A DNA stretch of 64,000 nucleotides. It comes from Ichthyophis bannanicus (taxonomy: Eukaryota > Chordata > Amphibia > Gymnophiona > Ichthyophiidae). Every line of letters begins with the position of its first letter. Within the stretch, counting starts at the first letter, position 1. Under the pieces are notes generated by a model. The model saw nothing but the letters and a program-made list of their open reading frames with translations, did not search any database and had not been told where the DNA came from. Below are positions 53,732 through 64,000 of this stretch, in pieces. The stretch is from NCBI GenBank assembly GCA_033557465.1, contig CM066033.1:1305069519-1305133518 (forward strand), written 5' to 3'. A program made the position numbers and the translations under genes.

Positions 53732-55559
53732 ATGGAGAAACAAGCCTCTGGTTTTAAAAAATGCACCAAGTGTAGCGGTACTATATCAGTCACAGACACC
53801 CATGAATGGTGTCTTAAATGTTTGGGGCCTGACCATTCCATTCCGGATTGCCCATCCTGTTCTTTGATGTCTAAACGTGGCTTACAAAACCGGGCAGCCA
53901 AGTTTCACATGCTGTTTTCTACAGATACTCCAGCATCGACATCTTCCAGGTCTTCATCTCCTGATGGATCTCAGGTAACCAAACATTCCTCTGGCAGGTC
54001 CTCAAAGGGCAAATCTCCCTCCAAGTATCGAGATGCCCCCGGGCTTGACCCTGAGGACCCTGCCCCAGCCAAACAACCCCGGCGGGAAGCTCCGGCTTCC
54101 AAAGCTGCTCCTATGGGGTTACAGGTTGACATCGATGGCACGGCCTCGACCGATCACCTGTTAGACTGCTCTGGGGTACCGGCTCATTCTTCCGGTACCG
54201 ACATCCAGACAGTCGTGGCGTCTATGGATCATACAGTTCAATCCATGCAGCAGGCTATTATGGCTTTTATTAGAGCTGCGACGCCATCGGTACCGCAGCC
54301 AGCGGTACCGACTCCGGTTCCGGTACCACAACAGATACCGGTACCCAGGGCATCCACATCGACCAGGATACCGGTTCCGGTTCCCGGTTCCGGGGTTTTC
54401 TCCGGTACCGATCTGGTTCCGGGTACCATCGATGTCGATACCGGTCGATACGCTTATCGATCCCTGGAAGCAAACAGACAATACTTCGAGTCTTCTGATG
54501 ATTCTGATTCATCAGATGACTCTGCTGAAGTATCCCTAACTTTACCTGAAGAGCCCTCTTCTCCAAAGAGGAGAATGTCTCCTCCAGAGGATTTGTCCTT
54601 TCAAGACTTCATTCTTGAAATGGCTAAAGGTCTCTCTATTTCAGTACCTCTGAAAAAGAACCTAGAGTAAAAAAATTAGATATTTTAGGATACTCTAAGG
54701 TTCCCAAAGAGGCAGTCACCTTGCCCATTCATGAAATTCTTCAAGAACACATGATGGACTTATGGGAGACCCCTCTCACCCTATCTCCACATTCTCGTCG
54801 GTTGGACACCATGTATCGTGTCCCTCCTTCTCCTGGTTTTCAAAAAACTCAGCTCCCTCACCACTCTATTGTGGTGCAGTCAGCTATGAAAAGGATAAAG
54901 AGTACCAAAAGACACTCTTCTACTCCTCCAGGGAGAGAGAATGTAGGACTTTGGATGCTTTTGGTAGAAAAATCTTCCAAGCAAGTATGCTTATTGCTAG
55001 AATCAATTCATACAGCCTCTATATGGGCATGTTTCTGAAGGAGATTGCATTGAAAATACGTCATTTTCTCCCCTTTATCCCAGAGGATAGAAAGGAGGAG
55101 TTCCTTCTTTTGCTAAAGCATACCCAGGATATATCAAAGTTCTCCAACAGAGCAGCCTTTGACTCCTTTGAGGGTGCTAGCAGAGCCTCAGGTATTGCCA
55201 TAGCGGCTCGCAGAATTGCTTGGCTCCAGGCCTTTGACCTAGAACCCTGGGTCCAGGATGGGTTGGGAAATCTGCCCTGTACAGGTGAAAATCTGTTTGG
55301 TAAGGAGTGGCAAATCAAAGCCACCCAAATGGATGCAGAAAATGCTGCTTTAGATGGACTGTCTAAGTCTACCTCTGCCCCTGTTAAGAAAAAATCTTTC
55401 AAGAAGCCTTTCTATAAGAAGGCCAGATTTGCTACAAATACTGGCCAACAATCTTCTGCAGCTCGCTTTGCTCCTAAGTGTCAGCAGCCTAAACAGGCCA
55501 GGGCAAAACCTGCAGGGGCTGCTACAGCCCAGCAGTCCCAACCCCCTCAGGGTTTTTGA
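53732..55559 (+). pseudogene. gag: DIRS-F gag (two frameshifts)
   Basis: ATG 53732: MEKQASGFKKCTKCSGTISV with CTKC and CLKCLGPDHSIPDCPSC, a zinc-knuckle-like N-terminus. Ser/Lys linker, VDIDGTASTDHLLDCSGVP, then a Pro/Val/Ile tract (PVPVPQQIPVP) coded by GGTACCG-type repeats (54290-54450), an acidic SSDDSDSSDDS stretch, and the core LPIHEILQEHMMDLWETPLT, TMYRVPPSPGFQKTQLPHHS. After the second shift: RTLDAFGRKIFQASMLIARI, WLQAFDLEPWVQDGLGNLP and a Lys/Gln-rich end at 55559. The shifts lie in an A-run near 54655 and a GA-run near 54945, as expected for slippage. Confidence 0.85.
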
Positions 55560-56505
55560 CTCATCTCTAGAGAACTTAACCTTTCTGGCTCTAAAACATT
55601 CAGATCCTCTCACCATTCCAGGAAGGTTAACTCATTTTGCTCCCAGATGGGAGCAAATCACATCAGAACAATGGACCCTCTCTATCTCTCCAGCCTTCTT
55701 CCCCATACCATGGTGAGATGTTTCAATTCTCCCCCTTCTCTCCTGAATCTGTTAGGTCAGGAGGTGACCACCCTTCTCGCCCAAAGGGCAATAGAAGAGG
55801 TTCCTCTTCTTCAACAGGGGTCAGGGTTTTACTCCCCTTATTTTCTTATTCCCAAGAAAACAGGGGGGTACAGACCTATTCTAGATCTCAGAGAATTGAA
55901 CAAATTCCTATGCAAGGAGAAATTCAAGATGCTTTCTCTAGGTACTCTCCTTCCATACCTACAGAGTCAGGATTGGCTTTGTTCTCTAGATCTCAAGGAT
56001 GCGTACACACATATACTCATCCATCCATCCCACAGAAAATTCCTACGGTTTCTGTTTCAGGGAAAACATTTCCAATACACAGTACTTCCCTTCGGTCTAG
56101 CCTCTGCTCCAAGGGTATTTACCAAATGCATGGCAATAGTAGCTGCATTTCTATGAGCCCTGGGAATTTTTGTTTTCCCATACCTGGACGACTGGCTCAT
56201 CCGAGCTCCATCTCAGTCCGAGGCTCAGACTTCCCTGGATTGCACCAGACGCATTCTGCAGTATCTGGGACTTGTGATCAATCTGCCAAAGTCTCAACTC
56301 GCCCCTACTCAGTCCCTGGAATTCATAGGGACCTGGTTGGATACCACCACGGCAAGGGCCTATCTTCCTCAGGCCCGTTGCCAACGTCTAGTGCACTTAG
56401 CCTCCCAGACTCAGTCCAGAAGCCACTTGACTGCCAGGGAGATGCTACAACTATTAGGCCACATGGCCTCCACAGTACATGTGGTGCCCTATGCTCGCCT
56501 ACATA
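55560..56505 (+). pseudogene. DIRS-F reverse transcriptase (single TGA)
   Basis: Open in one frame from 55647 to the SINE except for TGA at 56154-56156. Blocks: TLLAQRAIEEVPLLQQGSGF, PYFLIPKKTGGYRPILDLRE, LCSLDLKDAYTHILIHPSHR, LPFGLASAPRVFTKCMA, then after the TGA PYLDDWLIRAPS (YLDD at 56181-56192), YLGLVINLPKSQLAPTQSLE and MLQLLGHMASTVHVVPYARL, where the SINE enters. All RT active-site motifs are intact. The TGA stands where an Arg CGA codon would fit. Confidence 0.93.
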
Positions 56506-56790
56506 TTTATTTATTTATTTAGACAGTTTTGTATACCGCCTTATCCTTCAATCAAAGCGGTCACAACACAATTGGGAGATACATTTAACACGCAGGGATA
56601 TGAGACACACACTAATACTTACAGGGAACATGGGCAATGGAGGGTTAAGTGGCTTGCCCAAGACCACAAGGAGCATCTGTGGGACTAGAAACCCCAGTCC
56701 TTCCGGCCCAAGGTTGCTGTCCTCTAGTGGGATTTGAACCCCCGACCTTCCGGCCTGAAGTACCTTGCCCCAACCACTAGGCTTCTCCTC
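56503..56790 (-). mobile_element. tRNA-derived CORE-SINE inserted in DIRS-F
   Basis: Minus-strand copy of the 1605-1942 SINE: tRNA-like head with the reversed B-box at 56730-56740 and A-box near 56774-56784, the CORE phrase CTTGGGCAAGCCACTTAACC, and the tail with GGCGGTATACAAAACTGTCT and TAAATAAATAAATA. A possible short target duplication is CCATTGAGAG repeated at 56790-56812, not mirrored on the left. Confidence 0.88.
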
Positions 56791-56799
56791 CATTGAGAG

Positions 56800-57755
56800 T
56801 CCATTGAGAGCAGCTCAATGGACTTTGTCCACCCAGTGGACTCAAGCATCCGGAGCTCTCTCAGACCAAATAGCAAACTCCAAACGTCTCTTTTGGTCTC
56901 TCCAATGGTGGATGTCCACTCAAAATCTGTTGTTGGGGGCCCCCTTTCAACCATTGTTGCCCCAAGCAACCCTCACAACAGATGCCTCTCAAACAGGTTG
57001 GGGAGCTCATCTTCAAGATCTCTCCACTCAGGGCACTTGGTCTCCACAGGAGACCACCCTTCATATCAACCACTTGGAAGTTCGAGCAATCTTTCTAGCT
57101 CTCAGAGTTTTTCATACCCTCCTCAGCAACATGACGGTCCTTATTCATACGGACAATCAAGTAGCCATGTTTTACATAAACAAACAAGGACGGACTGGCT
57201 CTCTGTCGCTTTGCAACGAAGCTCTAAGATTATGGGCCTTTGCCAGAGAGCATCAAATCCATCTCCTGGCAGTATATCTTCCAGGAATCCAAAACTCTTG
57301 GGCAGACAGACTCAGTCGAGTTCTGCTTCCACACGAATGGTCCCTGCACATGGATCAGGTACTCAGAATCTTCCAGAAATGGGGGACCGGACATAGACCT
57401 CTTTGCAAGTCCGTGGAATGCCAAACTTCCCCGGTTCTGTTCCAGGATTCCGTGTCAGGGAGTTCAGGCCAAGGATGCCTTCCTCTTTCATTGGGGTCAG
57501 GACTTCCTATATGCCTTTCCACCCATTCCTTTGATTCCCAAGACTCTGTTCAAACTTCAAAGGGATCAAGGGTCCATGATCCTCATAGCTCCACGCTGGC
57601 CACGCCAAGTGTGGTACCCTCTACTTCTGCATATCTCCCAAGCCCCCTCCCTGGACTTGGGAGCGGCTCCAGACCTTCTGTCTCAGGAGGAGGGGACTTT
57701 GTGGCACCCAAACCCTAAGTCCCTTCACCTCAGAGCTTGGTTACTGAAGGCCTAG
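56800..57755 (+). pseudogene. DIRS-F RNase H and post-RNase H block (one frameshift)
   Basis: RNase H: LTTDASQTGWGAHLQDLSTQ, INHLEVRAIFLALRVF, IHTDNQVAMFYINKQGRTGS, YLPGIQNSWADRLSRVLL, with the D-E-D residues present. Near 57385 a G-run shift moves the frame; the block PDIDLFASPWNAKLPRFCSR, AFLFHWGQDFLYAFPPIPLI, APRWPRQVWYPLLL follows and ends at TAG 57753. The end overlaps the YR start (57737). Confidence 0.9.
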
Positions 57756-58766
57756 ACCTTCAACACTTCAATCTTTCGCAGCAAGTGAAGGATATCCTCC
57801 ATGCCTCTAGGAAACCTTCCACTAGGCGTTCTTACGCTTTTAAATGGAAAAGATTTTCCATTTGGTGTGCTCAACAGGGTCTTAACCCTCTAGCACTTCC
57901 TTTGAATTCTCTTTTGGAATATCTCCTGCATCTCTCCAATGCAGGACTCAAAACGAATTCGGTAAGAGTCCATTTGAGTGCTATTGCAGCATCCCTTAAG
58001 CCCATCAATGGTTGCAAGATTCATGAGAGGCCTAACCTTAACTAAACCTCCCATTCGACCCCCTCCGGTGGCATGGGACTTAAACTTGGTTCTTGGTCAG
58101 CTTATGAAGCCACCCTTTGAACCCTTAGCCACTACCTCCTTGAAATTTCTTTCCTGGAAGGTTATTTTCCTTATTGCAGTCACCTCAGCTCGCTGTATCA
58201 GTGAACTGCAAGCTCTAGTGGCTAATCCACCTTATACAAGGTTCCATCATGATAAGGTGGTCCTTAGGACCAATCCCCACTTTATGCCTAAAGTGGTCTC
58301 CCCTTTTCATCTTAATCAAGAGGTATATTTACCTGTCTTTTTTCCAGCTCCTCATGCATCCAGTGCAGAGAGGAACCTTCATACTCTAGATTGTAAAAGA
58401 GCTCTTGCCTTTTACCTCCACAGGACACAGCAACATCGAAAGTCTTCTCAGCTCTTTGTTGCTTTTGATCCTTCTCATTTAGGACTTCCAGTCTCTAAAA
58501 GAACACTGTCCAATTGGATTGCTCAGTGTATCTCTCTTGCTTACCAGAGTAAGAACCTTTCTCTGGAGGGCCATGTCACCGCTCACAATGTGAGAGTCAT
58601 GGCCACCTCTATGGCTTATCTAAACTCTGTGTCCATTGACCAGATCTGTCGAGCAGCCACCAGGGCCTCGGTTCATACCTTTACAGCCCATTACTGTTTG
58701 GACAAGGACTCCCGCCGGGATGCCTTGTTTGGTCAGGCTGTCCTCAAACACCTGTTCCATTCTTGA
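57737..58766 (+). pseudogene. DIRS-F tyrosine recombinase (frameshift; catalytic Arg lost)
   Basis: N-terminal part 57737-58045: RKPSTRRSYAFKWKRFSIWC, LKTNSVRVHLSAIAASLKPI. The catalytic part is open from 57978 to 58766 in another frame: PPVAWDLNLVLGQLMKPPFE, SARCISELQALVANPP, PKVVSPFHLNQEVYLPVFF, HTLDCKRALAFYLHR, HxxR as HNVR, HYCLDKDSRRD. In B and D the first motif is SARR(V/I)SEL; here the codon at 58194-58196 is TGT, so the conserved Arg is Cys. The other catalytic residues remain. Confidence 0.9.
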
Positions 58767-58879
58767 ACAACTCCAGCCCACCTTCCCTGAATGGATGCCT
58801 GAGATCCATAGGAAGATGAGGAACCTTTCAGGGTCTCATACCCTTCAGGGGATCTCCCGGGCATCTCAGCTAGGGAGTC

Positions 58880-58978
58880 CCCATATGTGAGGACTTATTC
58901 CTGCTTGTTCCTGGAGATAGCACAGTTACTTACCTGTAACAGGTGATCTCTGGGAACAGCAGGAATTAGTCCTCACAA
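58880..58978 (+). repeat. DIRS-F internal complementary region (ICR)
   Basis: Left half CCATATGTGAGGACTTATTC to TTCCTGGAGAT; right half AGCACAGTTACTTACCTGTA to GGAATTAGTCCTCAC. Each is the reverse complement of one element end. Confidence 0.93.
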
Positions 58979-59052
58979 CCCACCCACCTCCTCTAGGAGT
59001 TGTATCTCTCTCTATCTTTCCTTTCCTCTCTTTATTGTCTCAGCTTTAAACT

Positions 59053-59207
59053 TGAACTGAGGAGAGTTGGTCAGGAAGGCGGGAAGGCAGCGCGCATGCG
59101 CAGTGGGAGGCCCCAAAAGCTTTCCTTCTGGGAAGCTGGGGAGTTTTCCCGCGCAGGCTCCGTCGGTACCGATGTACCCATATGTGAGGACTAATTCCTG
59201 CTGTTCC
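59053..59207 (+). repeat. DIRS-F right inverted terminal repeat
   Basis: GAACTGAGGAGAGTTGGTCA to CTAATTCCTGCTGTTCC, the partner of 53357-53517; the palindrome site reads GTCGGTACCGATG. Confidence 0.93.
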
Positions 59208-59241
59208 CAGAGATCACCTTTTACAGGTAAGTAACTGTGCT

Positions 59242-60000
59242 TTACAGGGAGCTCCATTCTGTTGGGGTCATAGGACACGAAAAGCTGAGGTGCCTTGTGG
59301 TGGCCCTGGGTCTGCTGTAGATAGAAGGGCAGGGCCCGTTTACAGACCAGTGTGTGGAGTATGAGCTCCTCCCTGCCAGCATGAGGCCGCAGGTAGAAGG
59401 TGGGGAGCACTACCTCCTGGTTGAGGTGAAATGGGGATACCACCTTCGGGAGGAACATGGGGTGAGTGCGAAGCACTACCCTGTTCCTGAAGAATCAGGT
59501 GTATGGGGGGGGGGGTCCGCCACCAGCACTTGAAGCTCACTGACTCTGCGAGCTGAAGTCAGGGCCACCAGGAATGCCACCTTCCAGGATAGGTATCTGA
59601 GGTGGCAGGTAGCAAGTGGTTCAAACAGTGGCCTAGTGAGCTGGGAGAGCACAGTGTTGAGATCCCATTCTGCTGCCAGAGGGTGAACAGGGGACTTGGA
59701 AAGCAGAAGGCACCATAGGAAAAGGGAAACCAGGGGCTGGCTAGATAAGGGCTTTCCCCCCACGGGTGATGGTAAACAGCTATGGTGCTCAGATGCACCC
59801 ATACAGAGTTGGATTTCAGCCCTGTGCATGACAGATACACTAGGTACTGGAGTACCAGCTGAACATGGCAGGAGAATGGGTTCTCTTCCTTATCTGTGCA
59901 CCACAGGGCAAGCCTACGCCATGTGGAGGGCTTCCTGGAGGGGTAGCAAGGTTTCCTGAACCCCTTCTCGGCAGCCAGGCTGTTAGTCAATGACCCCACA
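59242..60000 (-). pseudogene. DIRS-G (minus strand), YR N-terminal and central part
   Basis: Minus strand: FRKPCYPSRKPSTWRRLALW, LKSNSVWVHLSTIAVYHHP, then SARRVSELQVLVADPP (Arg I present), LRTHPMFLPKVVSPFHLNQE, VVLPTFY, QLFVSYDPNRMELPV, where DIRS-F is inserted. Several frames. With 53005-53354 it forms one B-type YR pseudogene. Confidence 0.82.
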
Positions 60001-60690
60001 TTGGGGTGCAGAAGGGAGCTGCTCTCCTACTTCAGGAGGTCCGGTGCCCCACCCAGGGGTACTGGGAGTATCGCAGCTAGCGAGAGCAGTAGTGGGAAAC
60101 AGGATTGCCTAGGCCACTTGGGGGCAATCCGTATCACTGATACCCTCTCGTTCTGGATTTTGAACAGAGTCTTGGCGATTAGGGGAGTCTGTGGGAATGC
60201 ATACAGCAGTCCCTCAGACCATGAGAACAGGAATGTGTCTGGTGCTGCCCTCAGTGGTTGTGGCTGCCTGGAGCAGAAGCAAGTTGCGCATTTTTGGGAG
60301 AGGCGAATAAGTCCATCTCGGGCCAGCCCCAAAGATGGAAGTGCTGCTTCGCCACTTCAGGGTCGAGATGCCACTCGTGTGGGCGGAGGACTCTGAGTCT
60401 GTCTGCCAAGTAGTTGTCCTGGTCCGGGAGGTAGACCACTCACAGTAGCATGCCGTTGTGCACTGCAGAGCCGAAGAGGGCTACCGTCTCCTGGCAGAGG
60501 GCGTACAAACCCGTGCCCCCTGCTTGTTTATATAAAACATTGCGACCTGGTAGTCCATTTGGACCAGCAAAGGTCTGTTCCGCAGGAGGGAGCGGAACGC
60601 ACACAGGGTGAGGCCTACCACCCAGAGTTCCAGGAGGTTGATCTGCAGTAGAGACTTCTCCCTGGACCAACAACCCTGAATGCAGTGAAC
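60001..60690 (-). pseudogene. DIRS-G (minus strand), RNase H and post-RNase H block
   Basis: Minus strand from 60690: INLLELWVVGLTLCAFRSLL (RNase H E motif), VQMDYQVAMFYINKQGGTGL in shifted frames, YLPDQDNYLADRLRVLRPHE, MDLFASPKNAQLASAP, LLYAFPQTPLIAKTLFKIQN, APKWPRQSCFPLLL. It starts abruptly at 60690, where plus-strand DIRS-H begins, so gag and RT of G are missing. Confidence 0.82.
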
Positions 60691-62236
60691 TCCTCAGGGG
60701 CTTTGACTCTTTTCTAGAGAATTTAGCCTTCCTGCCCCTGCAGAGTCCAGAACCCTCTACCCCATCCCCTGCAGATTATGTCAGTTTGCCACCAGATGGC
60801 ACCAAATAACATCAGAACATTGGACTCTGTCCATTGTACGAGAGGGGTAGAGACTTCATTTTCACAGCATGCCCCCTCCTACAATCATAAGACAGTTCAA
60901 TTCTCAAACCCCTGTCGCCAGTCTCCTGAGTCAGGAGGTCACAATACTTCTTGCCCAGGGAGCAATAGAAGAAGTACCCATACCTCAACAGGGTACAGGG
61001 TTCTACTCCCCCTATTTTTTCATCCCATAGAAAACAGGAGGACACAGACCCATTTTGGACCTCAGAGAATTGAACAAATATCTGTTCCAAGAAAAATTCA
61101 AAATGATCTCTCGGAACACTTCTGCCATACCTTCAGAGTCAGGATTGGCTATGTTCTCTAGATCTAAAGGATGCTTATACTCATCCATCCAGATCACAGG
61201 AAGTTCCTTCGATTCCTTTTCCAGGGAAGACACTTCCAATGCAGGGTTCTTCCCTTCGGTCTGGCTTCTGCCCCAAGAGTTTTGACAAAATGCATGGCAG
61301 TAGTAGCTGCATTCCTATAGACTCTGGGGATATTCGTCTTCCCTTTCTTGGACGACTGACTCATTCGAGCACCCACAGCTCCAGAAGCCAGCTCTGCTCT
61401 TACTCGCACAATGCGAGTCTTGCATTACTTGGGATTGGTCATAAACCTTCCAAAATCCCATCTCGCTCCTCAGTCCCTAGAATTCATAGGAGCTTGCCTA
61501 GATACCAGACAATCAAGGGCTTTCCTTCCACAACCCCGCTGTCTAAGCATTGTGCAGCTAGCTTCCCAAGCAGCAGTAAAACCCTCCCTAACTGCTCGGG
61601 AAATGCTTCAGCTTCTGGGACATACGGCATCCACTGTACATGTGGTTCCCTATGCTCGTCTTCACATGCGAGCAGCCCAGTGGACCCTACCCTCCTGTGG
61701 ACACAGGCCTCAGGTTGCCTGTCGAACAAAATAAGAAACTCAGAACGTCTTACTTTGTCCCTCTAATGGTGGCAATCACTGGAAAATCTTCTCATAGGCT
61801 CTGCTTTCCATCAACCCCTATTCCAGGCCACTCTAACAGCAGATGCGTCCCAGTTGGGATGGGGGGGCCTACCTGCACAATCTCTCACCCAGGGTCTCTG
61901 GACCCCAGGGGAGGCTTGTCTTCACATAAACCTCCTAGAACTCGGAGCAATCTTCCTTGCTATCTGAGTATTCCAAGCCCAGCTCAGCTACAAGACAGTC
62001 CTAGTCCAGACAGACAATCAAGTAGCCATGTTCTTTGTGAACAAGCAGTGCGGAACAGTTATGCAACGAAACAGTTCTATGTGAACAAGCAGAGCGGAAC
62101 AGTTATGCAACGAAACTTGGGCCCTTGCCAGAGCATCAAATTCACCTCCTCGTGGTATATCTTCCAGGCATCCAAAACCTTTGGGCAGACAAACTCAGCT
62201 GAGTACTGCTGCCACACGAATGGTCCCTCCACTTTA
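60691..62236 (+). pseudogene. DIRS-H: plus-strand RT-RNase H fragment
   Basis: Begins at the gag/RT boundary (CTCCTCAGGGGCTTTGACTC, as at 35703 and 55548) and runs through RT: LDLRELNKYLFQEKFKMISR, LHYLGLVINLPKSHLAPQSL, MLQLLGHTASTVHVVPYARL, and RNase H TADASQLGWGG. The polymerase motif is FLDD at 61345-61356 followed at once by TGA where the others have TGG. RNase H holds a 44-bp tandem duplication at 62031-62116. Ended at 62236 by the CR1 insertion. No ITR, gag or YR. Confidence 0.8.
62031..62116 (+). repeat. 44-bp tandem duplication in the DIRS-H RNase H
   Basis: Two copies of TGTGAACAAGCAG(T/A)GCGG followed by AACAGTTATGCAACGAAAC (62031-62072 and 62075-62116) with two substitutions. It duplicates the FYVNKQ motif region and shifts the frame. 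Confidence 0.85.
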
Positions 62237-64000
62237 AACATAGAAACATAGAAATATGACGACAGAAAAAGACCACATGGCCTATCTAGTCTGTCCTTCC
62301 ATAACAACTACAACAGTCTCCCCTTTTTACCTTTAGAGATCCTCTGTGTTTGTCCCATGCTTTTTTGAATTAAGTTACTGTCCTCATCTCTACCACCTCC
62401 ACTGGGAGACTATTCCACGGATCCACTACTCTTTCCATAAAGAAATATTTCCGCATATCACTCCTGAATCTACCTCCCTTCACCCTCATCCCATGTCCCC
62501 TTGTAGCAGAACTTGCTTTCAATTGAAAGAGGCTCTCTCCCTGAACATTTATGCCACGGAGGTATTTAAACATCTCAATCATATCACCTCTATCCCGCCT
62601 TTCCTCTAAGGTGTACAATACATATTAAGATCCTTCAGTCTGTCCTCATATGCTTTATAATGAAGACCACTAATCATTTTAGTAGCCACCCTCTGCACCG
62701 ACTCCATCCTGTTCACATCCTTTTGAAGGTGCGGTCTCCAGAATTGCACACTATAGTCCAAATGAGGTCGCACCAAAGACTTATACAGAGGCATTATCAC
62801 CTCCTTTTTTCTGCTAGCCATTCCTCTCCGTATGCACCCAAGCATCCTTCTAGCTTTTGCCGTCACCTTTTCTACCTGTTTAGCTACTTTAAGATCATCA
62901 GACACAACCACGCCTAGGTCCCGCTCTTCTTTAGTGGACAAAAGTACTTCACCCCCCATACTATATTGCTCCCTTGGATTGCTGCAGCCCAAATGCATGA
63001 CCTTACATTTTTTAAAATTAAATCCCAGCTGCCAAATTCTAGACCATTCTTCAAGCTTAGCTAGATCCCTCCTCATGTTATCTACCCCTTCCTGGGTGTC
63101 TACTCTATTGCAGATTTTGGTATCATCCGCAAAGAGGCAAACCTTACCCGAAAGCCCTTCCACTATATCACTAACAAAGATGTTAAAAAGAATCGGACCA
63201 AGGATAGATCCCTGGGGCACACCACTGATAACATCCTTCTCCTCAGAGTGAGCTCCATTTACTTGTACTCTTTGTCGCCTCCCACCCAACCAATTTCTAA
63301 CCCAAGCAGTAACTTTAGGGTCCATCCCTAGGGTGCTCAGTTTGTTTATAAGTCGCCTGTGAGGAACAGTGTCAAAGGCTTTACTGAAATCTAAATACAC
63401 CACATCTAGGGCTCTCTCTCGGTCCAACTCCCTGGTCACCCAGTCAAAGAAATCAATCAGATTTGTCTGACAAGACCTGCCTCTGGTGAATCCATGCTGC
63501 CTCGGATCCTGTAATCCGCTGGACTCCAGAAACCTCACTATTTTCTCTTTCAGCAGCGTTTCCAATAATTTACTCACCACCGAAGTTAAACTAACCGGCC
63601 TGTAGTTTTCAACCACATCCTTACTTCGGCTTTTGTGTAAAGGCACCACATGAGCCTCTCTCCAGTCCTTTGGCACCACTCCCGACGCCAACGAGGCATT
63701 AAAAAGGTCAGTCAGTGGAGCTGCTAGAACGTCCCCAAGTTCCCTCAGTATTCTCGGGTGTATCCCATCCGGTCCCATCGCTTTGTCTACTTTAAGTTGA
63801 GAGAGTTTTTCACGAACAGTCTTTTGAAAATTGTTCAAGATGTCCTTTGCTTCTGTTCCTATTTGTGGGTGTTTTCTGAGGTCCTGCTCCTGGTTCTTCA
63901 TCTGTGAACACAGAACAAAAATATTTGTTAAGCAATTCTGCTTTATCCTTATCAGCTTCTACATATTCCTCCCCTGTACCCTTGAGTCTGACAGTACCAC
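62237..64000 (-). pseudogene. CR1 LINE ORF2 and 3' UTR, running off the right edge
   Basis: The minus-strand frame 63901-62606 (431 codons) is uninterrupted and continues upstream beyond the window in other frames. Motifs: KAMGPDGIHPRILRELGDVL, ENYRPVSLTSVVSKLLE, QHGFTRGRSCQTNL, VYLDFSKAFDTVPHR, GVPQGSILGPILFNIF, CLFADDTKI (FADD at about 63122-63133), LGFNFKKCKVMHLG, LGVVVSDDLK, SVQFWRPHLQKDVNRMESVQ. A one-base shift near 62615 moves the end to another frame (TLEERRDRGDMIEMFKYLRG). The 3' UTR ends at 62237 with a TTTCTATG-type octamer tail. ORF2 is an endonuclease-RT; the endonuclease is outside the window. One frameshift in about 1.5 kb makes it young. Confidence 0.92.

Larger units (their letters stand above)
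53355..59241 (+). mobile_element. DIRS-F: best-preserved DIRS copy, inserted in DIRS-G
   Basis: Full layout: ITR, gag, RT-RNase H, post-RNase H block, YR, ICR, ITR. Lesions are few: two gag frameshifts in simple tracts, one TGA in RT, a SINE inserted in the RT-RNase H region, one frameshift after RNase H, and a catalytic Arg-to-Cys change in YR. Its insertion splits the YR of DIRS-G; removing it closes the host frame (LPV then TKSTL) with no target duplication. Same family as D, E and H. Confidence 0.94.

Noticed and set aside
55637..56737. 366-codon plus-strand frame in DIRS-F
   Set aside because: Shadow frame; RT motifs are in the frame at 55647-56505, and the long frame even runs into the SINE.

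Overview
The window looks like an intron-dominated piece of a large, repeat-rich vertebrate genome. The only host coding sequence I can support is one 79-bp internal exon at 51890-51968 (+). Its conceptual translation ([10 protein letters not shown]... then [10 protein letters not shown]) matches the autophagy protein ATG5, and it has an AG acceptor and a GT donor. The rest is intronic or flanking DNA made mostly of nested transposable elements. Abundant DIRS-type tyrosine-recombinase retrotransposons, with L2, CR1 and L1/Tx1 LINEs, hAT elements and a tRNA-derived CORE-SINE with an L2-like tail, fit an amphibian with a big genome. A caecilian is my best guess, but this is inference; a turtle, salamander or lungfish is not excluded.

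Layout. 1-6442: fragments of L2 and CR1, a 120-bp tandem repeat, a SINE, and a 2-kb hAT element (hAT-1) carrying a long palindrome and a purine-rich minisatellite. 6443-12499: DIRS-A, inserted in an L2. 12500-17142: L2 remnants, a SINE, a fragment of another DIRS family and the 5' part of a second L2. 17143-22863: DIRS-B inside that L2, which resumes to about 25660 with an LTR-like insertion at about 23.7-24.4 kb. 26795-32590: an L1/Tx1-type LINE with a hAT MITE between its two ORFs, itself inserted in a minus-strand L2. 33480-37394: DIRS-D (internally deleted). 37723-45888: DIRS-E (decayed, with hAT-2, CR1 and SINE-tail pieces inside). 46318-47146: CR1 and L2 ends. 47313-50859: DIRS-C on the minus strand (internally deleted). 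51071-53004: the least repetitive stretch, with the atg5 exon. 53005-60690: DIRS-G on the minus strand, split by DIRS-F (53355-59241). 60691-62236: DIRS-H fragment. 62237-64000: CR1 on the minus strand, running off the window.

The six larger DIRS copies (A-F) all show the DIRS signature: inverted terminal repeats plus an internal complementary region (ICR) made of the reverse complements of the two outer ends, with order gag, RT-RNase H, tyrosine recombinase (YR), ICR, right end. DIRS-derived spans, counting insertions nested in them, add up to about 36 kb, more than half the window. No copy looks intact. Lesions include nonsense codons (mostly TGA or TAG), frameshifts, internal deletions, and loss of a catalytic arginine in the YR of DIRS-F. 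For two insertions (A in L2, F in G) the interrupted reading frame closes again in frame with no target-site duplication.
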